In this document: in pieces, positions 9,680 through 20,672 of the stretch
How positions within the stretch are numbered: the stretch's first letter is position 1
Layout of the letters: every line of letters begins with the position of its first letter
Assembly (NCBI RefSeq): GCF_040958095.1
Contig: NC_091177.1
Span: 932,591 to 996,590 of the forward strand
Source of the DNA: Procambarus clarkii
Taxonomy: Eukaryota > Arthropoda > Malacostraca > Decapoda > Cambaridae
Length of the DNA stretch: 64,000 nucleotides
Direction: 5' to 3'
Position numbers and translations under genes: made by a program
Notes under the pieces: model-generated
Told to the model about the DNA's origin: nothing
What the model saw: the letters and a program-made list of their open reading frames with translations, nothing else
Database searches by the model: none

Positions 9680-9900
9680 CCAATCAATATTATTATATTA
9701 AGAACTACTAAATTGCTGACTTAGGTTAGGCTAGGATATGACAGGTTAGGTTAGGTTTGATTAAAATTTTATAGTTTAACTCTAAAACAAATTCAAATCA
9801 TATATAATGTAATATAAAGCTTAATCATTCCATAAGAAAAACTGTGAAAATATAATATTTAAAGAAAATTCAGATATATTCGAAACATATCACATAGAAA
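9680..9900. mobile_element. MITE B internal relic
   Basis: GGTTAGGTTAGGTTTGATTA followed by a TAATGTAATATAAAGCTTAATC-like segment parallels the middle of the 21510-21800 copy. Terminal repeats are not preserved. Confidence 0.45.
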
Positions 9901-11560
9901 ATAATTCCAGCAATAAAACCTGAAACATACAATAATTTTCAAAAATAAATTTTCAGATTTCGGCGGCGAAAAAAAAAATACGGCCATATACCTGTACTCA
10001 AATATCTTCCGGTAAAACATGTAGATTTATGCATGGAGGCTGTGATGGGCGAGCTGTCAACACAGCAGGCAGGAGTGTTCCATCACTGTCGATTTCAGGA
10101 CAGAACACTTAATTGTCAATCTTCCACCTGCACGAGCCTACGGTAGGTACTGAGAGGACTTATCAGTAACGTATTTTATTTTCTATTTTAATTTCCAAAA
10201 TTGTATTTGATGGTGGTTGCTTGTCCTACCATAGGTTAAGCAGGAATTATTTTCCTTCTCAACTGACTAGAAAGTTTACCCCATAGAAGGTATCCAGTAA
10301 TATGGCCTATGTTCACTTTCGTGAGATTAACCTCCTCTTCAAGCCTCTCATAATTCAATCTCGTATACTCAAAAATAATCATAGCACAGGAGTAAGGCGC
10401 CACCTTACAGTTCTGGCTATATCCAAGAATGTGAAAATGAATTAAGGTGATAGTGAAAATTAAGACAAACGTGAAATTTAAGGGTAAATTTGAAACTGAA
10501 GAATGCGAAAGTTATGAAAAACAATGAAAGTGAATGCACACAGTTTTGGTAGTCATCATGTAACCCTTGAGACATTGAAAAGTCGTTAGATACGGAATCA
10601 ATAGTTTTCGGTGCGAGGGCCACGAAGGTATGCAAGACTCGGAAGGCGCGTCACCACAGAACAGTTTACCAGACTATTTAGCAAAGTGAGGTGGGTGTTG
10701 GAAAAGGTTCTCTGTACGTTCGGAAACGCCCCCTTCCTTCTGCCCTCAGTGCTTGCTCGACATCATACCATGACAGACCTGAGCGATAAGACAGCGACTC
10801 TCCGGCTACGTGCGAGGCTAAAACCCTGGACGAGCATCACGTCTGGTAGTGTTAATATGACGCGAGTGGCTCCTCGGCGCTGGAACAGGAGTTGAACTCA
10901 TTACACCAGCCGGCCCATTAAACCTATTGCCCGCAGTGCCCAGATGGCGTTCCTGTTGTAATCTAGCTGAGTGGCTCCTAGGGAAAAAATATTGACAAGA
11001 GCGAGTGAGCGATGTGGATATATTGCCTGGAATATAAGCTAGGAAGTTTGGCCGATGCCTTGCTGATGATCGGTCGTAAGTTGGTGCCTGCGCACGGAAA
11101 GAGACGCATTGGGAGAGAGTGAAAGAAAGGGAGAGGGAAAGCAAAAGCGAGAGAATGGAATAGCAAATACATTTAGGATTATCGATGTTTGATTTTAATT
11201 CAGTTGGTGCGTTGATGGGCCTGGGAGCTTCAAAGAGCTCGAGCGTCTGAAGCAGGCGGGAGCAAACACAACATCCTCGGGGTTCAGAGCCGAGCTGCAG
11301 GCGACTGAAGTCTCACTTGCGTATAACAGAGGATAGGGAATGTGAAGCGGGTGATATGTTGGTAAAGGAGGTGAGAGGGCGTGCTCCCAGTTATGTGAGG
11401 TTCCAGTGGGGGTTCAAAGGCTCAGAGTCTTTGAACCGATAATTGAGTCTTTAGATCTCCATGGGGTTGTTAAGAAACTCTACGGGGACCCTGGTACCTT
11501 AAAAATAAAAACAATTCACGTCTAGACGAGCATGGCTGATGGGTCTTTAACACCAATGTC
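9901..11560. other. Unassigned sequence
   Basis: No gene, RNA or repeat family recognised. The short frames around 10600-11170 have no domain signature. Confidence 0.4.
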
Positions 11561-11561
11561 G

Positions 11562-11795
11562 TTACCGACCAAGGGGCATGAAGCCATCAAGTACCGGCCA
11601 GGTGCATGAAGCCATCAAGTACCAGCCAGGTGCATGAAGCCATCAAGTACCGACCAAGGGGCATGAAGCCATCAAGTACCGGCCAGGGGCATGAAGCCAT
11701 CAAGTACCGGCCAGGTGCATGAAGCCATCAAGTACCAGCCAGGTGCATGAAGCCATCAAGTACCAGCCAGGTGCATGAAGCCATTATCATAAAGT
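11562..11795. repeat. Minisatellite, ~28-bp unit
   Basis: About eight tandem copies of a unit containing GGTGCATGAAGCCATCAAGT, differing by CAAGGGG versus CAGGTG and by one base in length. Confidence 0.93.
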
Positions 11796-12587
11796 ACTAC
11801 AAACCCATTAAAACTGTGCCCAAGCCGCTTTCATAATTTGTCCACCCTGTTTTTATCAACAACGGTACTTTCTAACAGTCTAATTAATTAGATGGTTATA
11901 ATTGAGTATTTTGTCATTTATATATTTTACAGTAACTCCTAATATAAACGGTATTTTCTCAAATATAAATTAATGTAAAAATTATTAAGTATTTCGTTAG
12001 GCCTATCTACCTCCAAAAATAATTGTGGATGGAATATTAAAAATATATTGTTGCATGCAAAAAGATATCTTTTGTATTATTGCTCTTGTAGAGGAAAAAA
12101 CAACATCAAACTTTATCTTAGACCTAGTATAGTACAATTATATATTGAATTAGTCCTAGGATTCCTTGTTTAGGCCTAGGACGGGTTAGGATATACATGT
12201 TAAGTTTAGACCCTGTTGTATACTAATAGTACAAAACGTGCAAATGTTCTTGGTGTTCACATTTTATACATTTCATCCACAGTAGCTGAAGGTACTATCA
12301 TTTTGGGAGGATGGGTTGGGGCGTTAGGGTAGGTTAGGCTCTCTCTCTTTCTCTCCCTTTTTCTCCAAGTGTTTACCAAACGTTTGTCAGTGTAATTGAG
12401 TTTATAAGTTTCCCATACTTGGGTGTTATTGTGCCACATTTCTGAAGCAAGGATGGGGTAGAGGAAGGCATGGGCAGGGAGTGTGATTTAGTGATAATCG
12501 TAGCGAAGAAAAATGAGATCAAACCATGGACTATGACTTCAATGGCTGAGTTTGTACACAATATTGATAGGACGCTCATACCATAAG
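11796..12587. other. Unassigned AT-rich sequence
   Basis: AT-rich, no recognised feature. Confidence 0.4.
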
Positions 12588-12665
12588 AACATAAGAATTT
12601 AGGAAACATTAGAGAGCCTATTAGCCCATACGAGGTAACTTCTCTTAACTTATCCACCCAAAGTC
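12588..12665 (+). repeat. Dispersed repeat (ACATAAGAA family)
   Basis: AGAACATAAGAATTTAGG, a GCCTATTAGCCCATACGAGG-like block and CTTATCCACCCAA are shared with 63915-64000, where the order is the same. The parent element is unknown; a LINE part is likely. Confidence 0.55.
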
Positions 12666-12689
12666 ATGCATATATTATTGTGTAAAATC

Positions 12690-12785
12690 GAGTTGTTAGC
12701 TCTTGGATCCCCCTTTTTCTAATCGTTGGTTGTTTAATGTACTGACTCACGACCAGTACATTATGTATTTTCTCTATCACACATC
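12690..12785 (-). repeat. CR1/L2-like 3' UTR fragment
   Basis: TTGTTAGCTCTTGGATCCCC and TTGTTTAATGTACTGACTC are the inverse of the 1420-1530 signature and match 27195-27330. Confidence 0.5.
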
Positions 12786-12821
12786 TGTGGATTAACCATT
12801 AAGCAATATTAGCAAGTGCTT

Positions 12822-13065
12822 ATGACACCAAGGGAAGGTGGGCACCACTTGGGTACCGGTACCATAGCTGTAGCGTAGGGTACCATGGGAAGGAAGGCAC
12901 CACTGGGTACTGGTACCATAGCTGCAGCTTAGGGCACAAAGGGAAGGTTGGACCAGGTACCGGTAACATAGCTGTAGTTTAGGGCACCAAGGGAAGCTAG
13001 GCATCACTGGGTACCGGTACTATAGCTGTAGCTTAGAGTACCAAGGGAAGGGGGCACTACAGAAT
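12822..13065. repeat. Minisatellite, ~60-bp unit, four copies
   Basis: Each unit contains GGGTACCGGTACCATAGCTG or a close variant, followed by TAGCGTAGGGTACCA and GGGAAGG. Copies are diverged and vary in length. Confidence 0.85.
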
Positions 13066-13174
13066 ACCGGTACTTAGCTGTGAACATCAAATTTTAAAAA
13101 ATCCAGATTCGTAGACGGAGCCTAGTGTCATATTCTGAGCTGAGGGCAAATCTGTATGGGTTATTATGATTTGC

Positions 13175-13440
13175 TAATTTAGTATACAACCCCATACCCA
13201 TCTCGTGGGCAGCAGAGAACTCCATAACCATCCTGTGGGCGGTAGTGGAAAAGGTTACAGAGGCACATAATGGGCTCAGTAACTGAACACCAAAATTATT
13301 TAGCTCAGCAAGTTACAATTTTTATAAGCACAATTGGTTCAAGAACTGGATCACAACAGTCCCTAAGCTAAGCAATATACATCTGTGGTCAGCCAGTTAC
13401 TTACAGGTTAGTTTACTAATCATGCACCCCATACCCCCTC
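13175..13440. repeat. Dispersed repeat (CACCCCATACCC family)
   Basis: ACCCCATACCCATC, TGTGGGCGGTAGTGG, GGTTACAGAGGCACA and AATGGGCTCAG are also present, in the same order, at 29460-29595. A second CACCCCATACCCC near 13422 starts another truncated copy. Confidence 0.6.
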
Positions 13441-13913
13441 CCCCCCCCATCCAGTTGGGGGCGCTGAAAAGTTTAATCAAGTAAACGTTGGGTATTTGGC
13501 TGATATTGCTGGTATTACATCATTTTGAATGAAATACACATTTCTTAAACATATTCAATTATCTATTAATTCCGAAATTGTTTCACATTTAAATTACATA
13601 GTGACGTTAGACATGTGAATAACTCTGCTGACAGAGTTTACATTTGGTCAGATTTACTTTAGCAGGTAATGCAAACTCTCAGAGGTTCCTGTAGCCGAAT
13701 ATAAGCCTAGAAATAATAAGGCCTCAGTTTGCTGGCCTTATTGGATGACCCATAAATCAATGGCATAGCTAGGTGGAGGGGGGAGTGAGAGGGTGCAATC
13801 GCTGTCCCCTGAGCACATTCTTCAAACGTGGGGCCTTTTTAAAGTTTGTTAACTCTTTTTAGTTCGCTTGTGAGATCAAGCTTAAACCGTACAAGTGTTT
13901 CATTCATTCAAAA
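13441..13913. other. Unassigned sequence
   Basis: No recognised feature apart from a short C run at 13439-13448. Confidence 0.4.
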
Positions 13914-14013
13914 ACATGTCCGAAGAGATAATAAGCACCAGCAACGTGGCAAAATTCAAGTCTCGAGAAACTATCAACAATGTACTTAAATTCCACAGCC
14001 CGTCCGGTAGAGG
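13914..14013 (+). CDS. Candidate coding exon, unrecognised
   Basis: ATG at 13914 in the context AAAACATGTCC opens a frame starting MSEEIISTSNVAKFKSRE and ending HSPSGRG at AGAGGTAAGG, a good splice-donor match at about 14012-14016. Read through, the frame stops within about 50 bases. I do not recognise it. It may be a transposon-encoded exon or chance. Confidence 0.25.
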
Positions 14014-14084
14014 TAAGGTTGTTTGCCTCGGGTCGACCATTATAACCATTGTATATATTTAATGCACGATAACAGGATGCTTAC

Positions 14085-14150
14085 GGGCTCACCATAGCCC
14101 GTGCTACATGGACACTTCGTTCTGAGTAGCTAAATCTAAAACAACAACAA
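14085..14150 (+). repeat. Dispersed repeat H (GGGCTCACCATAGCCC hairpin family)
   Basis: ACGGGCTCACCATAGCCCGT folds on itself and is followed by TCTGAGTAGCTAAATCTAAA and ACAACAACAA. The family recurs at 20575-20670 (inverted), 24925-25145 and 25282-25352. Confidence 0.7.
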
Positions 14151-14600
14151 GAACAGGACGCGTCGAACTCATAACACCACCTCGACAGAGCCTGGTGTTA
14201 TGAACATAATACATATTGTATCACATGGAAAAAAAACTCTATTAGAAATAACAAATAAATCCATCGAAACTAACATTTAATAAAATAACAAAGTACTAAG
14301 GACTCGATGACAAGAGTAGAAAAAAACGACATTAGTGCAAATATGTTTTCCAATGTTTTAGCGAATTAAAATCTTGATTCGAGCGAACACACTTTCATTA
14401 CGATCAGAACCCCCGCAGCTAAATATTGGTGTCAGAATGATTACATTTATTGTTATCGTTTACTGTTCATCCCTTGATATACTGTGTGGTGCTGGCGCTT
14501 GTTGGGGGGGGGGGGGGGTGCGCAGGCGCATGAGTGGATAAAGTTCCTGGATGGGGTTCTGGGCGCTCTTCTACTCCTCAAGCCCTGATCGGGGCAAGGC
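14151..14600. other. Unassigned sequence
   Basis: A G run at about 14503-14518; otherwise nothing recognised. Confidence 0.4.
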
Positions 14601-16268
14601 TTGACTTGTGAGAGATTGGTCCGCTAGATTATTCTATATGATGTTTGTTAGATCTCTGATTGATTATCATGCCTTGCACCTAATTAACTTCCACTCCTCT
14701 GTGTTGAACAAACTTGAAGTAGTACAGAACGAAACCACGAGGATAATTCTTGGTGCCCCAAGATGCACAAGAATCATCAACATGAGGGAAGAAGTGAAGC
14801 TTCCAGCCATACTAGACAGAATCATGCAAGTCAACACGACCTTTTGCCTTAAAGTCATGAGAGATCCTATACAGTACCTACATCTCCTGCATTGCTCAGA
14901 GACAAATTATTTAGTGCTGTTAACGCCCTATTGACTGGTGCCGACATACCAACTCACTCCTTTTATGATAAATGTCTGAGCAAAAATGCCTACAATCTCA
15001 TCAAACTCAACATTCCTTTTAAGGAATCTACCTGTCTCTGATATTCCCCTTTATCTATACCCCACCGTTCAAGTATCATACACACCTGTCACCAAGAAAG
15101 GTAATGAGTCACCGGCTGTGTCTACACCGACGGCTCAGTCCAATCCTCTACTGGACGGACTGCAGCAGCATGTAGATTTTATTGAAATAATAATTGCACA
15201 AAGACTGTCAGTGTCAGGTTAAACAACTGGCTGACCTCCACACAAGCAGAACTAGCAGCATTACAACTAGCTACCAATACATTAAAAAGCATTGGAGGAG
15301 GAATGATATTTTGTAATTCAAAGTCTGCTCTTCAAGCAATCGAAAACTTCTTGAAGATCGACATCAAGAACCTCATACTCCCAATTATAAATGACCTAAT
15401 TGCTGCACAGAGTAAAGGGTTTCGAATCTCCTTTGTATGGATACCTTCACACATATATATAACTCATCATAATGAGACAGACACTGCAACCAAATTAGCG
15501 TGCAACAAAGATGTAGTTGAATTAGATCTAGGTATCCCCATCTCTACTGTCAAAACCATATTATTCCAAACACTCAGGTCTGACCGGTAAGAAATTACTG
15601 ACTCCCAACGACCTGAAAGCACCAGTATAAAAAGCTATGACTTGTTCAGATCTGAATCCTATGTTTATGGGCAGCACAAAACGTCCACTAGACTGTGCGA
15701 CACAGTGGTTGCCAGGATCAGGTTGGGTTACCGTTACCTGTGGCAGGTGGCTGCAGGTGACGGATCTCCCAATCCTGAGCACTCCAGTTGCAAACTCTGT
15801 GAGCAGGAACTACGGCATGATCTCCCGCACTACATCACTGAATGCCCAGTTATCAGACCATTCAGACCCATTGGCATGAGGAACCTGGAGCTTTGCAATT
15901 ACATTATTCACTTTTGAGTTGTTGAGGATATCCTCATATTGCACCCAAAATTTGCCAGTGCAGACTACTGAACATATGGCTCTGTATGACTGACCATCCT
16001 GCGAGATGGGGACTTTGAGTATCACTGCTACCTTATTCACAAATAAGGCAGATAATATTCTGCCTTATTCTTGTGTTGATGATATCCTCATAACGAACCC
16101 AGAGTCTGCCAGTGCAGACTAATCACATGCCTCTGTATGACTAACCATCCTGTGTGATGGGGATTTTTAGCATCACGTAGCTAGCTTTTTGACACACTGT
16201 ACTCCACTTCATATAGTCTAGGGTAGCTGCACTAGTGCAGATGTTCCTAAATGTGTTAATAAAAAAAA
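14601..16268 (+). mobile_element. I-type LINE, 3' half of ORF2 (RT thumb, RNase H, zinc motif) and 3' UTR, broken
   Basis: 14608-14934 encodes the region after the RT palm (MFVRSLIDYHAL, VVQNETTRIILGAPR), parallel to the same part of the intact ORF2. RNase H follows in several frames: VYTDGSVQ at about 15120, TQAELAALQLAT at about 15240, and FCNSKSALQAIE, where the usual catalytic Asp is Asn. IPSHIYITHHNETDTATKLA comes next. After an in-frame stop at 15588-15590 the frame resumes and gives RIRLGYRYLWQV and the zinc motif CKLCEQELRHDLPHYITEC. The 3' UTR (15918-16268) is internally duplicated and ends in an A run. Frameshifts, the stop and the D-to-N change make it inactive. Confidence 0.85.
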
Positions 16269-16429
16269 TGGTCCAACAGGCTATTGCCTGGAGCGGCCCG
16301 GGAATATGTTCTCTGTATTCCCTCTATTTCAGCAGTCACTCCCGCTCTTAAGGGGGAAGTGAGTATCGAACAGTATTCTAGATGGTAGAGCACAAGTGAT
16401 TTGAATAGTACAACAATTGTACAACTGAC

Positions 16430-16735
16430 AGCTGAGTGGAAAGGGCCTGACAGCTGAATGGACAGCGCTTCGAATTCGTAGTCCTGAGGTTCCGGGTTCG
16501 ATCCCCGGTTGAGGCGGAAACAAATGGGCAGTTTCTTTCACCCTGATGCCCCTGATTCCTAGCAGTAAATAGGTACCTGTGAGTTAGACAGCTACTATGG
16601 GCTGCTTCTTGGGAATGTGTAACATTCCCCAAGAATGGGGGCCTGGTCGAGGACCGGGCCTCGATTGGGTCCAAACATTCCTGGAAATGATTGGGCCGCG
16701 GGGACGCGGAGCCCCGAAACCATCTCAAGATAAGA
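16430..16735 (+). mobile_element. tRNA-headed SINE, subfamily 2
   Basis: The B box GGGTTCGATCCCC sits after a degenerate tRNA-like head, followed by GCGGAAACAAATGGGCAG, TTTCACCCTGATGCCCCTG and AGCAGTAAATAGGTACCTG. The tail GGCCTGGTCGAGGACCGGG is shared with the main SINE family. About 16736-16960 is a further diverged relative (GGGTTCTATTCCCTGCCGTG). Confidence 0.75.
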
Positions 16736-16960
16736 ATATTGTGATGGGTTTACAATACAGTTCCTAGTTTACAATCCACGGACCCGGGTTCTATTCCCTG
16801 CCGTGACAGAATTTCTTTCACCTTGATGCGTCTGTTCACTTAGAAATATAAAAGAACATGCCACCGGATTAAAAACCCGATGCCCTAAGCACAGCCCAAT
16901 ACAGTTGCCTCATCTGTTCTTCCATTGTTTACCTTGCAAGGTATTAAGACTCGGTAAGTG

Positions 16961-17471
16961 CTGAAGGTTGAAATAAGACATTAAAAAAAGAAAAAAGAAA
17001 AAAAAATACATTTTTTCAGGGGTCATTCACTCCCCTTCCCCCCCCCCTTACCCCCCCCACCATCCCCACGCCAGAACACACAACTATATTAACTCTAAAC
17101 CGTTTTCCTTATATTTATTTAACACTAACAAACACAAAACAATACAAGCCAATTACTTATTGGGAAACAGAAAAATGGAAATTTTCATCGTCGTTTTGTG
17201 CACTTTTAATAAAAGTGTTATATGTTTTAAACATGTAAATGAAACAATATACTGAAAACTATTTTTAATCGCCATTCAAAATATTTTAAGATAAAATAAG
17301 ATCTAATATTATCTCTACTGAAATTGTGATCTCGAGAGCATCCTTTTTCCTGTTGAAAATCTTCTTTCTTCAGAAAGAGGATTTTTTTCCAGAAATCGAT
17401 GTTGATGGACATTTTTTTAATAAATATTATAATCAATTTAATAATATTTAATATATATATAATATTTAATA

Positions 17472-17474
<3 letters not shown>
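16961..17474. other. Unassigned sequence
   Basis: A-rich and C-rich runs around 16980-17065, then AT-rich DNA; no feature recognised. Confidence 0.4.

Positions 17475-17530
<56 letters not shown>
17475..17530. repeat. (TA)n microsatellite
   Basis: TA tract of about 55 bases. Confidence 0.95.
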
Positions 17531-17534
<4 letters not shown>

Positions 17535-17684
17535 ATTATAATAAAGAAATATAATTGTACAAAGCAAAACATGTTTTGTTCCATTGCTTTCCAACATTGA
17601 AGAGATTCTGTATAACATTTCACCATACATGGATCGAAGAATACAAAGTACTTATTGTTACTTACTTATAACTTTCTTAAAGGA

Positions 17685-17842
17685 TTCCTGATCAATCAGG
17701 CTGTGACTCTTACGTCAGGCTGCGAGCAGCCGCGTCCAACAGCCTGGTTGATCAGTCCAGCAACGAGGAGGCCTGGTCGACGACTGGGCCGCGAGGTCGC
17801 TGAGCCCCGAAATCACCTCAAGGTAACCTCAAGGTAGGTTCT
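17685..17842 (+). repeat. LINE-like 3' end (donor of the SINE tail type)
   Basis: CAACAGCCTGGTTGATCAG is followed by GAGGCCTGGTCGACGACTGG and ends CACCTCAAGGTAACCTCAAG. Inverted copy at 29740-29930; short copy at 24465-24535. The last ~70 bases parallel the 3' tail of the main SINE family. Confidence 0.65.
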
Positions 17843-17859
17843 TTATTATTTAGAAAGTC

Positions 17860-18290
17860 TCCTGCTATTCATGTTAATGGCAAAGTCTTTGATCAAGTCT
17901 TCGCAAGCAATATGGCCTACCAAATCTGCCTCTTTATTTAGCAGAGACAGGGCACCCAACTCGTCGTGTGTTGGGCTTTTTAATATGCTTGAGCTGAAAC
18001 AATGAAGGCTCAGCTGCGCAATTTCTGACCATTAATATTACAAATATACACAAGGGCAATGTCTACATTTGGAAACGCGCACTCAAGTTTGTCTTCTGAA
18101 ATTCTTTGATTAAGTGCAACATGACTGAATCCTGCGTTGATAGATTTTATTACAATGAACGTAAGGCGCACAAATGAGTGAAGCTGCTGAAGCTTGGCAC
18201 AGAGATCATTGTCCAAGTCCTCTGGGTCAGCATCACTTAGCAGTTGAGAACACTTAAAGTACCTTTTAGTTTCAGTAGATGAAGGTACAT
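17860..18290 (-). pseudogene. hAT-family transposase relic, C-terminal dimerisation region
   Basis: On the minus strand the sequence reads DEDLDNDLCAKL-like text, then KLECAFPNVDIAL, then EPSLFQLKHIKKPN, and after a frameshift DELGALSLLNKEADLVGHI and EDLIKDFA. The order FPNVDIAL ... FxxLKxIKxPxR ... LxALSLLxxExDL ... LIxDFA is the hallmark of the hAT C-terminal dimerisation domain, also seen in host ZMYM1-like proteins derived from it. Frameshifts make it dead. No terminal repeats were found. Confidence 0.7.
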
Positions 18291-18316
18291 TATTTGGTAC
18301 ATCACGTGGAAAAGAT

Positions 18317-18910
18317 TATTATTATTATTAACATCTTTATTGACAAAATTTAATTACAATTTTGCCTAATCTGAGGATTTCAATTAAGTCTTATTAAAGT
18401 GAGGATAATGTTGGTATTCACTGTCACGCAGGACAGAGGGTCATACACAAGACAATAGGTCTAAACTGTAGGCTGAAGCACATATATATCACGGTTACAA
18501 TCCATGTTTTAATGTATGAATATGTAAAATCAACTTTCTATTGTGCACTGCCACACAAGGGCAGAGATGGGCTCATAAGAGTTGCAGCTTAAAAATAGTA
18601 TAATTAGAATTGTTCTTCATTCTTTAAAATGGACAAGCAAATTTTGGATAAATTGTTAGGATGTCGTCCAGTACATAAAGATTCAATGAAACAGTTACAC
18701 AGTTGGTGGTACAATAGGCCAGGAGGTCTAAAAAAATTTACGGTTTCACATTCAACAATATAGTGTTCTAGAAAATCTGTCTGCTAGTTTTTGTATTCTT
18801 CTCCTCTTCTCATATGGTTTCTAGTTTGTCAACAATTGTGTAAAAGGTGATGATACGAAATTTATCACCGTACATATCTACTTCTGATGCATCTCCGTCA
18901 GTGGGTACCT
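18317..18910 (-). mobile_element. I-type LINE, C-terminal zinc motif relic and 3' UTR with (AAT)n tail
   Basis: Minus strand: around 18780 FLEHYIVECETV retains the H...C half of the C-terminal zinc motif, followed by FFRPPGLLYHQLCN. The 3' UTR runs to 18317 and ends CAATAAAGATGTTAATAATA, an apparent AATAAA signal with an (AAT)n tail. The same UTR end occurs alone at 24245-24385 and 33823-33985. Confidence 0.7.
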
Positions 18911-18920
18911 TTTGAGAGAT

Positions 18921-19173
18921 TTTGAGATATATACAAGAGTTGTTACATTCTTGTAGAGCCACTAGTACGCGTAGCGTTTCGGGCAGGTCCCTGGAATACG
19001 ATCCCCGCCGCGAAGAATCGTTGTTACAACCAAGTACACATTTTACTGTTGAGTTAAACAGAGGCTACAGTTAAGGAATTGCGCCCAGTAAGTCCTCCCC
19101 GGCCAGGGTACGAACCCATGACAAAGCGCTCGCGGAACGCCAGGCGAGTGTCTTACCACTACACCACGGAGAC
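18921..19173 (-). mobile_element. tRNA-headed SINE sharing its tail with the 5S-headed SINE
   Basis: Read on minus: GTCTCCGTGGTGTAGTGGTA (A box) and GGGTTCGTACCC (B box) form a tRNA-like head of about 80 nt. A middle part contains CTCTGTTTAACTCAACAGTA. The tail from TTCTTCGCGGCGGGGATCG to TGTATATATCTCAAAA is almost identical to that at 2975-3075 behind the 5S head. Confidence 0.85.
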
Positions 19174-19335
19174 TGCGTGAAGCTTCTTTCAAATATAGTT
19201 GCGCTGCATTACAATTATCATCTGGTAGTATTTCCTTTGTAAGGAAGATCATGCCTCTCACAGCTACTTGACCACTATGACAAAATCACTTGAGGCATTA
19301 GAAGAAAAACATAATGCAGATTGAAATGGATTTGG

Positions 19336-19585
19336 GGAGCCGGTCGGCCGAGCGGACAGCACGCTGGACTTGTGATACTGTGGTCCTGGGTTCGATCCCA
19401 GGCGCCGGCGAGAAACAATGGGCAGAGTTTCTTTCCACCCTATGCCCCTGTTACCTAGCAGTAAAATAGGTACCTGGGTGTTAGTCAGCTGTCACGGGCT
19501 GCTTCCTGGGGGTGGAGGTCTGGTCGAGGACTGGGCCGCGGGGACACTAAAAAGCCCCGAAATCATCTCAAGATAACCTCAAGAT
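19336..19585 (+). mobile_element. Main tRNA-headed SINE, full length
   Basis: The head GAGCCGGTCGGCCGAGCGG, B box GGGTTCGATCCCAGG, body ACAATGGGCAGAGTTTCTTT and TAGCAGTAAAATAGGTACC, and tail TCATCTCAAGATAACCTCAA. The copies at 34064, 37263 and (minus) 28785 are the closest relatives. Pol III internal promoter boxes are intact by eye. Confidence 0.92.
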
Positions 19586-19797
19586 TGTAAGTACTTCATA
19601 CCTTTCAATCATCTCTTATAGTGCATAGTGTCATCTAATGCACAATAGAACTAATGAGTTAGCCAAAGCATGCGCTCCTAAACAGGAGACTTCATTATCA
19701 TCTTGGATTTCATTTGAGCATTTCGAGGGCTGTATATATTTAGAGAACTGCAACAAAATTGAGTAGAAATGAGATAAAGTGAAAAGAACACTTTCAT

Positions 19798-20024
19798 TTT
19801 TTTTTTAGATATGTACAAGAGTTCCTACATTCTTGTACAGCCACTAGTACGCGTAGCGTTTCGGGCAAGTCCTTAATCCTATGGTCCCCGGAATACCTAT
19901 TTTACTGTTGAGTTAAACAGAGGCTACAGTTAAGGATTGGCGCCCAGTAAATCCTCTCCGGCCAGGATACGAACCCATGACAAAGCGCTCGCAGAACGCC
20001 AGGTGAACGTCTTATCACGGAGAC
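19798..20024 (-). mobile_element. tRNA-headed SINE, rearranged copy of the 18921-19173 family
   Basis: Same head and body as 18921-19173 but with a gap in the A-box arm (CTTATCACGGAGAC) and a tail in which the CGGCGGGGATCG part is replaced by a shorter rearranged segment. The extreme 3' end is conserved. Confidence 0.75.
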
Positions 20025-20574
20025 CGGGGATCTATCATACTATAAGGCAGGAGGAGTCACATATTTATCTATGGCAGTAGCGTAGTCAGCCTTTAAAGTT
20101 AGGGAGGAGCGATCACAAAAAAAAGGAGCTACGATATATACTAAATAATTTAAAATTCATTATACATTTTAACTTTTTGTATTTAAAATCCAAACACAGG
20201 GAAGAAACAGTTTTCAAGGCAGTGCATAATTCTTATTTTGTATTTATAATAAACTTTATATTACTTGGATTTAATCTGAGTTGGATTACTTTATTATAAT
20301 CCAACTCAGTAGCCAACTATCTTTCAGTGGAGAGGAAAGCTAATCCAGACAACATATTCTCATCTATTGCAGAACGAAGGAATGGCCTTGTGTGTCTGAG
20401 TCGGCTAAAGGATCGACTTCGTCAACAGCAATACTAAGGTCAGAAACGTGTGGTACAATGTGGTCAGGTTAGGATAAATGGAACACATGTCTTTGTCGGT
20501 CATCAGTTTAATAACTTGTCCTCGGGCTAGGGTTATCCAGGGATTCCAGGCGACGGCTGAACCCAAAGTTATTG
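20025..20574. other. Unassigned sequence with one hairpin
   Basis: 20276-20309 is a perfect 13-bp inverted repeat (CTGAGTTGGATTA) with an 8-base loop. The rest shows nothing I can name. Confidence 0.45.
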
Positions 20575-20672
20575 TTGTTTAAGATTCAGCAACTCGGAAC
20601 AAAAAGTTCCAAGTTGCACGGGCTATGGTGAGCCCGTAGAAGACTTACCTGGCACAGGAGCGGGGCTGTAAC
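20575..20672 (-). repeat. Dispersed repeat H
   Basis: Inverse of the 24925-25145 repeat: ACGGGCTATGGTGAGCCCGT, then TTACCTGGCACAGGAGCGGG. Confidence 0.7.

Noticed and set aside
19336-19410. Functional tRNA gene
   Set aside because: A and B boxes are present, but the sequence continues into the conserved SINE body and tail, as in the other copies. The head does not fold into a clean acceptor-matched tRNA by eye.
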